Positions 37,666-47,014 are shown, numbered from the stretch's first letter. The stretch is 64,000 nucleotides of DNA from Limoniibacter endophyticus (GCF_014652835.1 NZ_BMZO01000003.1:186001-250000); one strand, 5' to 3'. Program-made: numbers and translations. Notes: generated from the sequence alone by a model not told the origin.

Positions 37666-39495
37666 TTACTCGGCGGGCTTTTCCTTTTTCTTGAACAAGC
37701 CCGCCAGATTGTCCCACAGCTCGATCTTGGCGCCTTGGCGCTTCATGATCAGGCCTTGCTGGAGAATCGACAGGAAGTTGTTCCAGGCCCAATAGATCAC
37801 CAGACCCGCCGGGAAGGTGGCCAGCATGAAGGTGAACACGACGGGCATCCAGGTAAAGATCATCGCCTGGGTCGGATCCGGCGGGGTCGGGTTCATACGC
37901 ATCTGCAGGAACATGGTGATGCCCATTATGATGGGCCAGACGCCGATCATCAGGAATTGGGGCACGTCGTAAGGCAGGAGGCCGAACAGGTTGAATAGCG
38001 ATGTCGGATCGGGCGCAGCCAGATCCTGAATCCAGCCGAAGAACGGCGCATGGCGCATTTCGATGGTGACGTAGAGCACCTTGTAGAGCGCAAAGAACAC
38101 GGGAATCTGGATCAGCACCGGCCAGCAACCTGCCACCGGATTGATCTTCTCGCGCTTGTAGAGTTCCATCATCGCCTGCTGCTGCTTCATACGATCATCG
38201 CCGTACTTCTCGCGCAGCGCCATAAGTTCCGGCTGGATCTTCTTCATGTTCGCCATGGACTTGTAGGACTTGTTGGCGAGCGGGAAGAAAATGGCCTTGA
38301 CGATGACGGTCGTTGCCAGGATGGCGAGACCGAAATTGCCGAGAATCTTGAACAGCGAGTCGATCAGCCAGAACATTGGCTTGGTAATGAAATAGAACCA
38401 GCCCCAGTCGATCAGGAGGTCGAACTGGCGGATGCCACGCTCCTGTTCATAGGTCTGGATCTGCCCCACTTCCTTGGCGCCCGCAAAGACGAGGTTCTCG
38501 AAATTCTGCGTCTGGCCTGGCGCGATCGTTAGCGTGTCGCCCAGAAAGTCGGCCTGATAGCGTGGGCGGCCGTCGGCGAAGTAGGAGTAGCGCGGCTGGA
38601 ACGGAGCGGCCTTGGAAGGCACGAGCGTCACGGCCCAATATTTATCGGTGATGCCAAGCCAGCCATCAGTCGACTTGCCAGGGGTGATCTGCTTGTCTTC
38701 TTCGATGGAGGAATAGCTGATTTCGGCCAGACCGCTTTCGCCTGTCACGCCGATCAGGCCTTCGTGCAGCACGTAGGCCGCTGCTGTGGCGGGCTTGTCG
38801 AACCGCGTGATGCGACCGTAACCGGCAAGTTGCACGGGCGCCGAACCGTTGTTGGAAACGGCGTCGGTAATGGTGAACATGTAATGTTCATCCACCGCGA
38901 TGGTACGCGTGAATTCCACGCCATTGCCTGCGGAATAAGTCAGCGTCACCGGCGTCGAAGGGGTAAGCGACGCATTGCCCTGAACTGTCCACTGTGTCTG
39001 CGGGCCAGGCAGGTTCGTCCCTGCTTGCGTCGAGGTGTAGCCGAGTTCGGCATACTGTCCATTCGGCAGCCCCTGCGGATTAAGGAGTTCGATGGTCGGC
39101 GAGTTCTCATCGACCGTAAGGCGATAATCCTTGAGGCGAATATCATCGATTCTGCCGCCGGTCAGGTTGATGGAGCCGGAAAGGGCGGGTGTGTCGATGC
39201 TCACGCGCTGGGTTGCTGCAATCGCGGCTTCACGCGTTGCAGGCGTCGTCGTGCCGTCAGTGCCGGGAACGCTGCCGCCGCTTGCACCGGGCACGTTTGC
39301 CTGACCCTGGGGTTGCGTGTGTTGCGGTAGCCCGCTTGCGCCCTGGTCGGTCTGCTGGCTGGTCTGGCGCTCTGCCTCGATTTGAGCAACCTGGCGCTCG
39401 GATTCGATGCGCGGGTTGACATAGAAGACTTGCCACAGCGTCAGGATCGCGACGGAAAGCGCGATCACAATGAAGAAATTACGGTTATTTTCCAT
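37666..39495 (-). CDS. yidC: Membrane protein insertase YidC
   Basis: An insertase of 609 residues, the Gram-negative form. An N-terminal helix (about 7-24) is followed by a Gln/Ser/Gly-rich linker (about 35-85) and the large periplasmic domain (to about 360). The conserved C-terminal core has five helices, including KAIFFPLANKSYKSMANMK, where the positively charged Arg/Lys groove region is found, and ends in a Lys-rich tail. It inserts inner membrane proteins alone or with SecYEG. Confidence 0.97.
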   Translation of the reverse strand: MENNRNFFIVIALSVAILTLWQVFYVNPRIESERQVAQIEAERQTSQQTDQGASGLPQHTQPQGQANVPGASGGSVPGTDGTTTPATREAAIAATQRVSIDTPALSGSINLTGGRIDDIRLKDYRLTVDENSPTIELLNPQGLPNGQYAELGYTSTQAGTNLPGPQTQWTVQGNASLTPSTPVTLTYSAGNGVEFTRTIAVDEHYMFTITDAVSNNGSAPVQLAGYGRITRFDKPATAAAYVLHEGLIGVTGESGLAEISYSSIEEDKQITPGKSTDGWLGITDKYWAVTLVPSKAAPFQPRYSYFADGRPRYQADFLGDTLTIAPGQTQNFENLVFAGAKEVGQIQTYEQERGIRQFDLLIDWGWFYFITKPMFWLIDSLFKILGNFGLAILATTVIVKAIFFPLANKSYKSMANMKKIQPELMALREKYGDDRMKQQQAMMELYKREKINPVAGCWPVLIQIPVFFALYKVLYVTIEMRHAPFFGWIQDLAAPDPTSLFNLFGLLPYDVPQFLMIGVWPIIMGITMFLQMRMNPTPPDPTQAMIFTWMPVVFTFMLATFPAGLVIYWAWNNFLSILQQGLIMKRQGAKIELWDNLAGLFKKKEKPAE

Positions 39496-39506
39496 CCAGA
39501 AGACCT

Positions 39507-39842
39507 TTAACGCTTCTCGCGAATTCGTCGTGCCAGTTCTGCACCCAGCGCATCGAATGATGCATCGAGAATGTCTGATCGGCCTACGACCACATAATCC
39601 ACGCCGACCGCCATTGCGTCAGCGGCATACAGGCGGACCGCTTCTCTCAAGCGGCGTTTAATACGATTGCGACGCACGGCATTGCCGCACTTTTTCGTGA
39701 CCGTGAAGCCGACCCGAGCCGGCTTCTCGTCGCCGCGATCGCGCAGTTCAAGCAGGAAAAGCCGCCCGCGACGTTTTTCACCGCCCCGGACAGCTAGAAA
39801 CTCCGCTCGTTTGCGAAGCCGCTCGGGGTGTTTTCCCGACAA
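39507..39842 (-). CDS. rnpA: Ribonuclease P protein component
   Basis: A basic protein of 111 residues with the signature [20 protein letters not shown] near residues 50-67 (the RNR motif). It binds RNase P RNA to mature tRNA 5' ends. It lies 15 bases after rpmH and 11 bases before yidC, the standard order. Confidence 0.96.
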   Translation of the reverse strand: MSGKHPERLRKRAEFLAVRGGEKRRGRLFLLELRDRGDEKPARVGFTVTKKCGNAVRRNRIKRRLREAVRLYAADAMAVGVDYVVVGRSDILDASFDALGAELARRIREKR

Positions 39843-39857
39843 CGGCGGCGCTCCGCT

Positions 39858-39992
39858 TTACGCGGACAGACGCTTGCGGCCGCGGGTGCGGCGGGCTGCG
39901 ACGACGGCACGGCCGCCCTTGGTGGCCATGCGTGCGCGATAGCCGTGACGACGCTTGCGGACAAGCTTGGAAGGTTGATAGGTGCGCTTCAT
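39858..39992 (-). CDS. rpmH: 50S ribosomal protein L34
   Basis: A very basic protein of 44 residues that starts [21 protein letters not shown] and ends GRKRLSA, a full match to bacterial L34. The stop is TAA (plus-strand TTA at 39858-39860). It is the first gene of the operon and has its own promoter at 40114-40141, with a leader of about 115 bases. Confidence 0.97.
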   Translation of the reverse strand: MKRTYQPSKLVRKRRHGYRARMATKGGRAVVAARRTRGRKRLSA

Positions 39993-40113
39993 TTATTTAA
40001 TTACCGCGGCGTGCGGCCCTTCTTGAATTGATCGCATTTGGGTGAAACAAGGTCGGGTTCTCTGAGACCTGGACAAGCCAAGCCGTTGCGGAGCACCCGA
40101 ACGTTCGCGCGCC

Positions 40114-40141
40114 TTATAGAGTTGAGGCGGCTCAAAGTCAA
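40114..40141 (-). promoter_or_regulatory. Promoter of the rpmH operon
   Basis: On the minus strand TTGACT (40141-40136) and CTATAA (40119-40114) are separated by 16 bases. This is close to the alphaproteobacterial housekeeping consensus. The inferred start near 40107 gives a leader of about 115 bases before rpmH. It faces away from the kinase gene at 40281. Confidence 0.7.
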
Positions 40142-40280
40142 TGGATGCGCCCTGTGGAGACTTTGCGTCACGCGCCGCAAATGCTAGCTTTCAGGAGCCT
40201 ATGACGGGAACGTGTCTTGGTGCGCTGGTTTCCCTTCTTCATTTATGGGTAAGAAAAGCTTGGGCGGGAATTAGGTGCGA

Positions 40281-41792
40281 ATGGAGCAGGCGCAGCATAG
40301 CAGGGATGACGAGGGTGGCAGGGGCGTAATTCCGCGTCCCGCAGCTGGTCGCATCGTGCCGCGGGCTCGAAGTCTTTCCACCAAGCTTTTGTGGCTGACG
40401 GCCCTCTTCGTCCTTCTGGCAGAAATTCTGATCTTCATTCCCTCCATCGCGGATTTCCGGTTGCGCTGGCTTGAGGAACGTCTCAGCGCGGCCTCAACGG
40501 TCGGCGTCGTCCTGTCGCAGGATGAGAGTGCGGATCTTTCGCAAGCGGTGCAGAACGAGGTTCTGCGCGGCCTCGGCGTCAAGGCCGTGGGCCTGCGCGA
40601 CGGGGAGGCTTCGCGCCTGCTTATCATGGCCAATGAGCCGCCGACGGTTGATCTGCATGTGGAGCTCGATGCCATATCGCCACTCGAGTCCGTCTGGCAG
40701 GCGCTGTCCACGCTGGCCGTCAAAAAGGAAAATATCATCCACGTCACCGGCCATATAGGTGATAGCGCCATAGGCTATGAAATCGTGGTTGCGGATGCAA
40801 AGCTGCGCAAGGCGATGCTGGTCTATTCGCGCAATGTTGCACTCCTTTCCCTCGCCATCTCCCTGTTCACCGCCGTTCTGGTCTTCTCCGTCATCAACAA
40901 GCTGATGATCCGGCCGATTCGTACCATGACCCGCTCGATGCTTGATTTCGCGGAAAGTCCTAGCGATCCCACGACTGTTCTGAGCCCTGATCCTGATCGC
41001 GGTGACGAGCTCGGCGTTGCGCATGAGGAGCTTGCCAAGATGCAGAAGCGTCTGCAGCGCACGCTGGGGGAACAGAAGCATCTGGCCGATCTCGGGCTTG
41101 CCGTGTCCAAGATCAATCATGACATGCGCAATGTCCTGGCATCCGCCCAGCTTTGGTCGGATCGTCTCGCCAGTGTGCGTGATCCGGCTGTGCAGAGCTT
41201 TGCGCCAAAGCTGGTGCGCACGCTTGACCGTGCTGTTTCCTACTCGGAGAGCGTTCTGGCGTATGGCGCGGCGCGCGAGGATGAACCGGTGCGGTTTCGT
41301 CTGCGCCTGTCGGTTCTCGTGGACGAGCTGGAGGCGATGCTGGAGCCGTCGCGCAGCGATATTGAGTTCATCAACGCTGTGCCTGGCGATCTGGAGGTCG
41401 ATGCCGATGCCGACCAGCTCTTTCGTGTCCTCAACAATCTGGCCCGCAACGCGATCGAAGCCATGGGGACGAGCGAAGAAAAATCGGTGGTGCGTCGAAT
41501 CGAAATCGGCGCATCTCGCGACGGAGGTCTGTGTCGTATCCATGTCAGCGATACCGGCCCGGGTCTGCCGCAAAAGGCGCGGGACAATCTCTTTGCCGCT
41601 TTCCGCGGTTCGGCGCGAAGCGGGGGGACAGGACTTGGCCTCGCAATCGCGCATGAGCTGGTGACGGCGCACGGGGGGACCATCGAACTTGTGGAATCGC
41701 GATCCGGATACACGCATTTCATGCTTTCCATCCCCGATCGCCCCGTCAATCTCGCCTCGGCGCGCAAGCGCATGGGGCGCGGCGAGGGGTGA
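40281..41792 (+). CDS. Sensor histidine kinase (orphan)
   Basis: A protein of 503 residues. Membrane segments lie near 35-58 and 185-207 and frame a periplasmic sensor domain of about 125 residues. A HAMP-like linker follows, then a DHp helix with the phospho-acceptor His in KINHDMRNVLAS. The ATPase domain has the N box LNNLARNAIEAM, G1 SDTGPGLP and G2 GGTGLGLAIAHEL. No response regulator gene is adjacent, so the partner lies elsewhere. The start at 40281 is ATG; an upstream GTG at 40275 is also in frame. The signal is unknown. Confidence 0.9.
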   Translation: MEQAQHSRDDEGGRGVIPRPAAGRIVPRARSLSTKLLWLTALFVLLAEILIFIPSIADFRLRWLEERLSAASTVGVVLSQDESADLSQAVQNEVLRGLGVKAVGLRDGEASRLLIMANEPPTVDLHVELDAISPLESVWQALSTLAVKKENIIHVTGHIGDSAIGYEIVVADAKLRKAMLVYSRNVALLSLAISLFTAVLVFSVINKLMIRPIRTMTRSMLDFAESPSDPTTVLSPDPDRGDELGVAHEELAKMQKRLQRTLGEQKHLADLGLAVSKINHDMRNVLASAQLWSDRLASVRDPAVQSFAPKLVRTLDRAVSYSESVLAYGAAREDEPVRFRLRLSVLVDELEAMLEPSRSDIEFINAVPGDLEVDADADQLFRVLNNLARNAIEAMGTSEEKSVVRRIEIGASRDGGLCRIHVSDTGPGLPQKARDNLFAAFRGSARSGGTGLGLAIAHELVTAHGGTIELVESRSGYTHFMLSIPDRPVNLASARKRMGRGEG

Positions 41793-41836
41793 TCGCTGCA
41801 TTTGCGGAAACTGGGAAGGAAGGAATTGATTTTTGA

Positions 41837-41856
41837 AACCGCGCGTTTGCGCGGTT
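41837..41856 (+). terminator. Stem-loop downstream of the sensor kinase gene
   Basis: AACCGCGC-GTTT-GCGCGGTT is a perfect 8-bp stem 45 bases after the kinase stop codon. It lacks a T run immediately after, so termination is likely but not certain. Confidence 0.5.
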
Positions 41857-42019
41857 CACCCTTGGGCTTCGTGACGCATCTGTGAAAACTGTCACGATGC
41901 CGACAAAATTTTTCTTTTTGCGCCTTGCTTTTCCAAATTGCAGCCGTTAGTTAGCTGCTCACCGACGCAGCGCTGATGAATTGGCGCTACCGGTTGAAAG
42001 ACTGCGAGACAGTCGATGC

Positions 42020-42096
42020 GCGCCCGTAGCTCAGCTGGATAGAGCACCAGACTACGAATCTGGGGGTCAGAGGTTCGAATCCTTTCGGGCGCGCCA
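42020..42096 (+). tRNA. tRNA-Arg (anticodon ACG)
   Basis: A 77-nt tRNA with encoded CCA. The acceptor arms GCGCCCG and CGGGCGC pair, the D arm is GCTC...GAGC, and the anticodon stem CCAGA/TCTGG closes the loop CTACGAA, whose middle three bases are ACG. The T loop is TTCGAAT. The ACG anticodon, with A34 edited to inosine, reads CGN arginine codons. It stands alone on the plus strand at the left border of the accessory region. Confidence 0.97.
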
Positions 42097-42169
42097 TTTC
42101 AACGCTTGAGAGCGTAAATTCCGGATAGAGATTCAGGCAGGCGGATTTCAGCCTTGACGAAACGCTTCA

Positions 42170-42877
42170 TCAATAGTGGGGCGACGCGGGCGTATGGCCT
42201 GCTTGCGCCGGTGTCTCTGCCCATACGCGGAAGCGCTCGGACGGTTCGATGATCCCGCTCTGCATCATGTCAAGCCAGACGCCACAGGCATCAAGGAAGT
42301 GGTTTACGCCTGTCGGCCACATGATCAGCGATAGTGCCTCGACCAGCGCATCCTCACGCCGTCCCGCTGCATAAATGGCCTTGATATGCGCAGACAGACC
42401 CCAGTGACGCCCCTGGGCAGCATGTAGCGCCGCCATAGCCAGATGGCAAAGCTCTCTTGGAAAAAGCCCTTCTTCGATCAGCGCATCGAATGCCGAGAGG
42501 TAGGCGCTCTCGCCTTTCAGTTTCGGAAAAAGGCCAGCCCAGGACTTGTCCATGAAGGCATATGCTTCCGAACCCATTGCGAAGGCCGTCAGCGCGGTCA
42601 GATGGTCCACCTGTTCCTGCCGGCCGTTTTCCTTGAAGAAAAGCTCGACGTGATGGGTGCCGACGCCTTCCTTTACGGCAATGAGGATCGCAAGCCAGAT
42701 CGTTTCGCGTTCGAAGCCGGTGAGATGGCGGGGCGTTTGCGTCAGCGCCCGGTACATATGAAAATATCCATCTTGAAGGTCGGGTGCGGCTGTTGCCATG
42801 GCTCCATGATGCGGGAGCAGGAAACCACGCCCCTGGCGTAGCGTCTCGATACGGTCGCGGATTTCCTCGATAGACAC
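42170..42877 (-). CDS. Carboxymuconolactone decarboxylase/AhpD-like protein (paralogue 1, no Cys motif)
   Basis: A protein of 235 residues from GTG 42877, which has AGGAG 8 bases upstream; an ATG at 42940 would give a longer, unlikely leader. It resembles the CMD/AhpD fold: FERETIWLAILIAVKEGVGTHHV near 80 corresponds to the region that normally carries the catalytic Cys before the His (E-x-x-x-C-x-x-H), but here Thr replaces it. A second half-copy of the fold follows. It is paralogous to the protein at 48699-49403 (shared GFLLPHHGAMA block). It is the last gene of an SDR-GlcG-ABC importer operon. The substrate is unknown. Confidence 0.72.
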   Translation of the reverse strand: MSIEEIRDRIETLRQGRGFLLPHHGAMATAAPDLQDGYFHMYRALTQTPRHLTGFERETIWLAILIAVKEGVGTHHVELFFKENGRQEQVDHLTALTAFAMGSEAYAFMDKSWAGLFPKLKGESAYLSAFDALIEEGLFPRELCHLAMAALHAAQGRHWGLSAHIKAIYAAGRREDALVEALSLIMWPTGVNHFLDACGVWLDMMQSGIIEPSERFRVWAETPAQAGHTPASPHY

Positions 42878-42959
42878 AAGCGATCTCCTGGAAAGCAATA
42901 GGCTGGATGGCGAATGCCCCAAATCCATTGATTGGGGCATTCGGGTCTTGTCGAGAAGG

Positions 42960-43796
42960 TCAGTCTTTCCAGCGCAGCAGGTGAGCTTCTGTTTTCTTCA
43001 GGCCGACATTGATGAGGGCGCCGACAAAAGCGAGAATGATGATGCCTGCAAACACCGAATTCGTATCAAACAGACCGGTGGCCTGAGCAATGATGAAACC
43101 GATGCCGCGATTGGACGACATGAACTCACCTATGACTGTGCCAACAAGCGCGTAGGGCACGGAAACCTTCAGGCCTGTGATGACCCATGCAGTCGCCGAA
43201 GGAATAATAACCGTGCGGGTCACTGCCCAGGATGATGCTCCCATGATCTTGGTCGCATTGATGAAGAGCGGATTGACTTCACGTACTCCCGAATAGGTGT
43301 TCAGGAAGACGACGAAGAAAACGATGGACGCAGAAACCGCGATCTTGGATTCGATCCCGATACCGAACCATATGATGAACAAGGGAGCGAGTGCCAGCTT
43401 CGGGATCGAGTAGAGAGCCGTGATGAACGGATCCATCACCTCCGCCAGAAAAGCGAATTTGCCGAAAAGAATGCCGAGAGCAAAACCGATGGCGGCCCCT
43501 ATAAGGAAACCCAAAGCTGTTGCGTAAAGTGTGATTGACAGATGCGTCCAGAGTTCCCCAGAAAGTGTCCAGGCATAGAGCTTGCCGAAAACTGCCGAGG
43601 GGGAGGAGACGAAGAACGGATCGATGATCCGACCGGACGCCCATTCCCAGAAAGACAGAAATACGGCGGCAAACAAAATTTGCGACAGGAAGACCATCTG
43701 CTTGCGTCGGACCTGGCCTGCCTCGTAGGCTTTGAGCGCGTTTGAGCGACTGGCCGGAGCGGATGTACCCATTGCGGCGCTTTCATCCATTTGCAT
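42960..43796 (-). CDS. NitT/TauT-type ABC transporter permease (importer A)
   Basis: An SsuC/TauC-like permease of about 278 residues. It has around six membrane segments and the conserved cytoplasmic loop NATKIMGASSWAVTRTVIIPSA. The start is ATG 43796 (7 bases after AAGGAG); ATG 43802 is also possible. The partners are the ATPase at 43808-44590 and the binding protein at 44593-45660, which make a full importer. The family transports nitrate, sulfonates, pyrimidine precursors or aromatic acids. Confidence 0.87.
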   Translation of the reverse strand: MQMDESAAMGTSAPASRSNALKAYEAGQVRRKQMVFLSQILFAAVFLSFWEWASGRIIDPFFVSSPSAVFGKLYAWTLSGELWTHLSITLYATALGFLIGAAIGFALGILFGKFAFLAEVMDPFITALYSIPKLALAPLFIIWFGIGIESKIAVSASIVFFVVFLNTYSGVREVNPLFINATKIMGASSWAVTRTVIIPSATAWVITGLKVSVPYALVGTVIGEFMSSNRGIGFIIAQATGLFDTNSVFAGIIILAFVGALINVGLKKTEAHLLRWKD

Positions 43797-43807
43797 GGTC
43801 ATTCTCC

Positions 43808-44590
43808 TTACAGGTCCTCGCCCTTGCCAATCTCCGAAGACAATTCGCTCCAAAGATTGTCATAGGCCTTCTCAAACTCGGGCAGGAAGCGAACCTTGAA
43901 GACATCCCGCGGGTAGGGAATGTCGATGTTTTCGATATGCTTGATGCGCCCCGGACGTCCCGAAAACACGATGACCCTCGAAGCAACCGCGATGGCCTCC
44001 GACAGATCATGCGTTACAAACACGATGGTTTTCTTCTGCTCCTGCCATATACGCAAAAGCTGCTGCTGCATGATCAGCTTCAGCTGAGCGTCAAGGGCAC
44101 CAAACGGCTCGTCCATCAAGAGCGTGTTGGGACCATAGGCCAGCATCTGCGCCAGCGCGACACGCTTGCGCATGCCGCCTGACAATTCGCGTGGGAAAGC
44201 TTTCCCGAACCCTTTAAGTTCGACAAGCTCCAGCATCGCTTCGACCGTTTTCTCACGCTCGGCCTTTGGCACGCCGCGATATTCAAGCGGCAGCCCGACA
44301 TTGCGCTCCACCGTCCGCCACGGCAGTACGCTGTCTGCCTGTGTAAGATAGCCCACGTCGCGGTTGATCGCGTTGACCGAATTGCCATTATGAACGATTT
44401 TGCCGGAGGTCTTCGGTATGATCCCGGCAATCATGTTGAGCAGCGTGGACTTCCCGCAACCCGAAGGCCCCACGAAAGCCACGAGTTCACCCGGCTCTAT
44501 CGACAGGGAAACCTTATCGAGAGCGACGGTTTCGCGCCCCCGGCCGACATAGCGTTTGTCGACGCTGTCGACTGTTATTGCGCCCTGCAT
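43808..44590 (-). CDS. NitT/TauT-type ABC transporter ATPase (importer A)
   Basis: An ABC ATPase of 260 residues: Walker A GPSGCGKST near 41, Q-loop GYLTQAD near 82, signature LSGGMRKRV near 137 and Walker B LLMDEPFGALD near 155. These match the SsuB/TauB subgroup. It is placed 3 bases after the binding protein stop and 11 bases before the permease start. Confidence 0.9.
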   Translation of the reverse strand: MQGAITVDSVDKRYVGRGRETVALDKVSLSIEPGELVAFVGPSGCGKSTLLNMIAGIIPKTSGKIVHNGNSVNAINRDVGYLTQADSVLPWRTVERNVGLPLEYRGVPKAEREKTVEAMLELVELKGFGKAFPRELSGGMRKRVALAQMLAYGPNTLLMDEPFGALDAQLKLIMQQQLLRIWQEQKKTIVFVTHDLSEAIAVASRVIVFSGRPGRIKHIENIDIPYPRDVFKVRFLPEFEKAYDNLWSELSSEIGKGEDL

Positions 44591-44592
44591 GA

Positions 44593-45660
44593 TCAAAGCC
44601 CCTTGATGGCTTCGTCGGCCATGGATGGGTCGACCACGCTGGCGAAGTCCAGAGACCCGGGCAGGGGGGCTGCACCCATCTTGCCGTTGACGATGTTGAT
44701 GAACTCGATGTTCTTCGCAAATAGATCTTCACGCGGTAGAGGAGCGTCGAAATAAATCGAGCCGTTGTTTTTGAAAGCCGTATCGAAGATTTGCGGCTCG
44801 ATGCCCTCGAACCAGCCTTTTGCCCACTCTTTGAACTTGTCATGTTCCTGCGCGATCGATTGCATGGAAAGTGCCAATCCCTTGCAATAGCGTACCAATG
44901 CATCGCGTTTGTTGGCGATGGTCTCCTCTCCAGCGGAAGCGCAGATATACTGTACTTCCGACATGAAAGGTGGAGGATTGAGCACCATCTGGAAGAGATA
45001 ATCGCATTCCTGACGCGCCACCGCCATGTCGGCAGTCGGCGAGGAGAGGCAGAAGCCGTCAATCACGCCCTGCTGCAATGCCGCAAGAACGGCGGGGCCG
45101 CCACCCTGAACAGGCACGAGCTGGAAATCCGAATTAGGATCCAGGCCCCCTTCATTGGCAAGGTAGCGGAACAAGGCGTCGGGAGCGGCGCCAGGCCCGG
45201 TCGTGCCTAGCTTGAGGCCTTTCAGCGCCGCCACCTTATCGGCGAGGGGAGATTCCTGCGTCACGCCTTTTTCGGAAAGTACTGTTTTTTTCAGGACGAC
45301 GTGGCTTGCATATCTATTGACCATCGACGCTATGATGCGAATTTTCAGATTTGAGGCACGACCACGCAACGCCTCGCCCGGATCTCCGAGGACGATATCG
45401 ACACCACCGCCCTGAAGGGCCGCGATGTTGGTGCCGCGATTGGAAGCGTTTGACGTAACCTTGACGCCTGCTTGTTCAAAGAAACCGCCGGCAGTCGCAT
45501 AATCTTCAGCAGCCCAGAGCCATGATTTCGAGGTCGAACGAAGTGTCACCAGTTCCGGCGCAGCTTGCGCGCGAAGAATTGTTGGAAAGGAAAGTGCAGC
45601 GCCCGCTGCTCCGGCGAGCTTCAGCGCGTTTCGGCGTGTTATCATCCCATTGAAAGTCAT
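44593..45660 (-). CDS. NitT/TauT-type ABC transporter substrate-binding protein (importer A)
   Basis: An NMT1/THI5-like binding protein of 355 residues. The N terminus ITRRNALKLAGAAGAALSFP is a twin-arginine-type signal. The mature part has the family blocks LKLGTTGPGAAPDALFRYL and GGPAVLAALQQGVIDGFCL. It gives the importer its specificity, but the ligand cannot be read from sequence. Confidence 0.88.
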   Translation of the reverse strand: MTFNGMITRRNALKLAGAAGAALSFPTILRAQAAPELVTLRSTSKSWLWAAEDYATAGGFFEQAGVKVTSNASNRGTNIAALQGGGVDIVLGDPGEALRGRASNLKIRIIASMVNRYASHVVLKKTVLSEKGVTQESPLADKVAALKGLKLGTTGPGAAPDALFRYLANEGGLDPNSDFQLVPVQGGGPAVLAALQQGVIDGFCLSSPTADMAVARQECDYLFQMVLNPPPFMSEVQYICASAGEETIANKRDALVRYCKGLALSMQSIAQEHDKFKEWAKGWFEGIEPQIFDTAFKNNGSIYFDAPLPREDLFAKNIEFINIVNGKMGAAPLPGSLDFASVVDPSMADEAIKGL

Positions 45661-45720
45661 CGTTTTGGTTCCCGGTTATGGTTGTTTTCAAAACATGCAG
45701 ACTGGAGATTTCAGCTTCGC

Positions 45721-46176
45721 TCAGGTCTCCAGAAAGAATTGTAGACTGCTCATGATCAACGCATGATCGTCTTCGTGCGGCAGGCCGGAGACGGCAATTG
45801 CGCCCACGATCTGCCCGTCGCGCAGCAGCGGGATGCCACCCCCCATATCGATCACTTTGCTCGGATCAGCCCATGCGACATCTGCCAATGTCCGCCCTGT
45901 CGAACGCAGATGATGAAACCACCAGAGTGAGGCATGTCCGCAATTGAAGACAGTGTTGATCTTGAGATCGAGAAAATGTTCGTTATCCCTGTTCGTGCCA
46001 TCTGCGGAAATCTGCACGATCGTGCGACGACCTACGACGATCTTGACGGAAAGTGGAGCCGGGGCGCTCTCGACCATGCGCCGGGCCAGTGCAAGCAATG
46101 TATCCGCAGCGAGCGGCAGGCGTTCCAGCGCAGCTTCCTGAATGATGATATCGGCTTTTGCCCTTTGATGATCCAT
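45721..46176 (-). CDS. GlcG/UPF0303-like heme-degrading-domain protein
   Basis: A protein of 151 residues. The layout (VKIVVGRRTIVQISADGTNRDN, LDLKINTV, then GGGIPLLRDGQIVGAIAVSG) matches the PF03928 family that includes GlcG, HbpS and UPF0303. Members are common next to catabolic dehydrogenases, but the role is poorly known. The start at ATG 46176 has AAGGA 7 bases upstream. It lies between an SDR gene and importer A, on the same strand. Confidence 0.78.
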   Translation of the reverse strand: MDHQRAKADIIIQEAALERLPLAADTLLALARRMVESAPAPLSVKIVVGRRTIVQISADGTNRDNEHFLDLKINTVFNCGHASLWWFHHLRSTGRTLADVAWADPSKVIDMGGGIPLLRDGQIVGAIAVSGLPHEDDHALIMSSLQFFLET

Positions 46177-46186
46177 GCCGATTCCT

Positions 46187-46936
46187 TCAGGCTGCCAGCA
46201 CAATGCCGCCGGTGACGTTGAGAATAGTGCCGGTCATGTAGGCGGCGTCGGGGCTGCAGAGGAAACGGATCGGACCAGCGACTTCCTCCGCCGTGCCAAC
46301 ACGGCGAACCGGGATGGCGCTGGCATCCGGTTTGGAAAAGCTCGAGGTCATCTCTGTGGCGATCACCCCAGGCGCAACAGCATTGCAAAGAATGCCGTGT
46401 TGGCCACCATTGCGGGCGAGGTGGCGTGTCATGGCTGCGACAGCTCCCTTGGAGGCGGAATACTCGGTTCCGACGATCACTCCGCCCTGATAGAAAGCCA
46501 TTGAACTGACGAGAACGATACGGCCATAGCCGTTCGCCACCATGTGTTCCCATGCTGCGGCAACGCAGTTCTGGGTGCCGTTTATATTGACATCGATGAC
46601 ATGGTCCCATTGTTCCCAGTTACCGGTTACCTTGCCGGGCGGACAGATGCCTGCGTTGGCAATCAGGATGTCGATGCTGCCATGCGAGGCAACGATATCG
46701 TTTACGGCTTCAGCGCAGCCTTCGCGATCCGTTACATCGAGTTTAAGCGCGAACGCCTTGAGGCCGTCTGCCTCAAGTGCATCGACGACAGGTCTGCAAT
46801 CCAGGACATCAGCTATCACCACCGTCGCGCCGACCTCTGCCAGAGCGCGAGCTGTTGCGGCGCCTATGCCACGGGCTGCACCGGTGACAAGGGCGACCTG
46901 ACCGTCAAGATAGCTTGGAACACTGCACTTCGACAT
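46187..46936 (-). CDS. Short-chain dehydrogenase/reductase (SDR) A
   Basis: A classical SDR of 249 residues: TGAARGIGAATAR cofactor motif near 18, NAG at IANAGICPP, catalytic Ser-Tyr-Lys in LVSSMAFYQ and YSASKGAV. It oxidises or reduces an alcohol/ketone with NAD(P). It is the first gene of the operon that also encodes GlcG-like, importer A and the CMD-like protein. The start is divergent from the GMC oxidoreductase, with a candidate operator between. Confidence 0.9.
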   Translation of the reverse strand: MSKCSVPSYLDGQVALVTGAARGIGAATARALAEVGATVVIADVLDCRPVVDALEADGLKAFALKLDVTDREGCAEAVNDIVASHGSIDILIANAGICPPGKVTGNWEQWDHVIDVNINGTQNCVAAAWEHMVANGYGRIVLVSSMAFYQGGVIVGTEYSASKGAVAAMTRHLARNGGQHGILCNAVAPGVIATEMTSSFSKPDASAIPVRRVGTAEEVAGPIRFLCSPDAAYMTGTILNVTGGIVLAA

Positions 46937-46996
46937 TCGAACCCCTCGTTTCGATGCTTTTTGCTTGTTGTGCCGGCTTTTCTTTTTATAGTGTTT

Positions 46997-47014
46997 ATAT
47001 TGTTATAACTAAAA
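46997..47014. promoter_or_regulatory. Candidate operator A (TGTTATA-type) between SDR A and the GMC gene
   Basis: ATATTGTTATAACTAAAA lies in the divergent gap between the SDR A and GMC genes. Its core TATTGTTATA matches ten consecutive bases of the palindrome at 57682-57699 read on the other strand; overall 13 of 18 bases agree. A GntR-type regulator encoded at 50421-51191 is the natural candidate binder. Inferred. Confidence 0.4.

Noticed and set aside
40494-41801. Open frame of 435 codons on the minus strand opposite the sensor kinase
   Set aside because: Antisense to a gene with all kinase motifs, without family resemblance or ribosome binding site.
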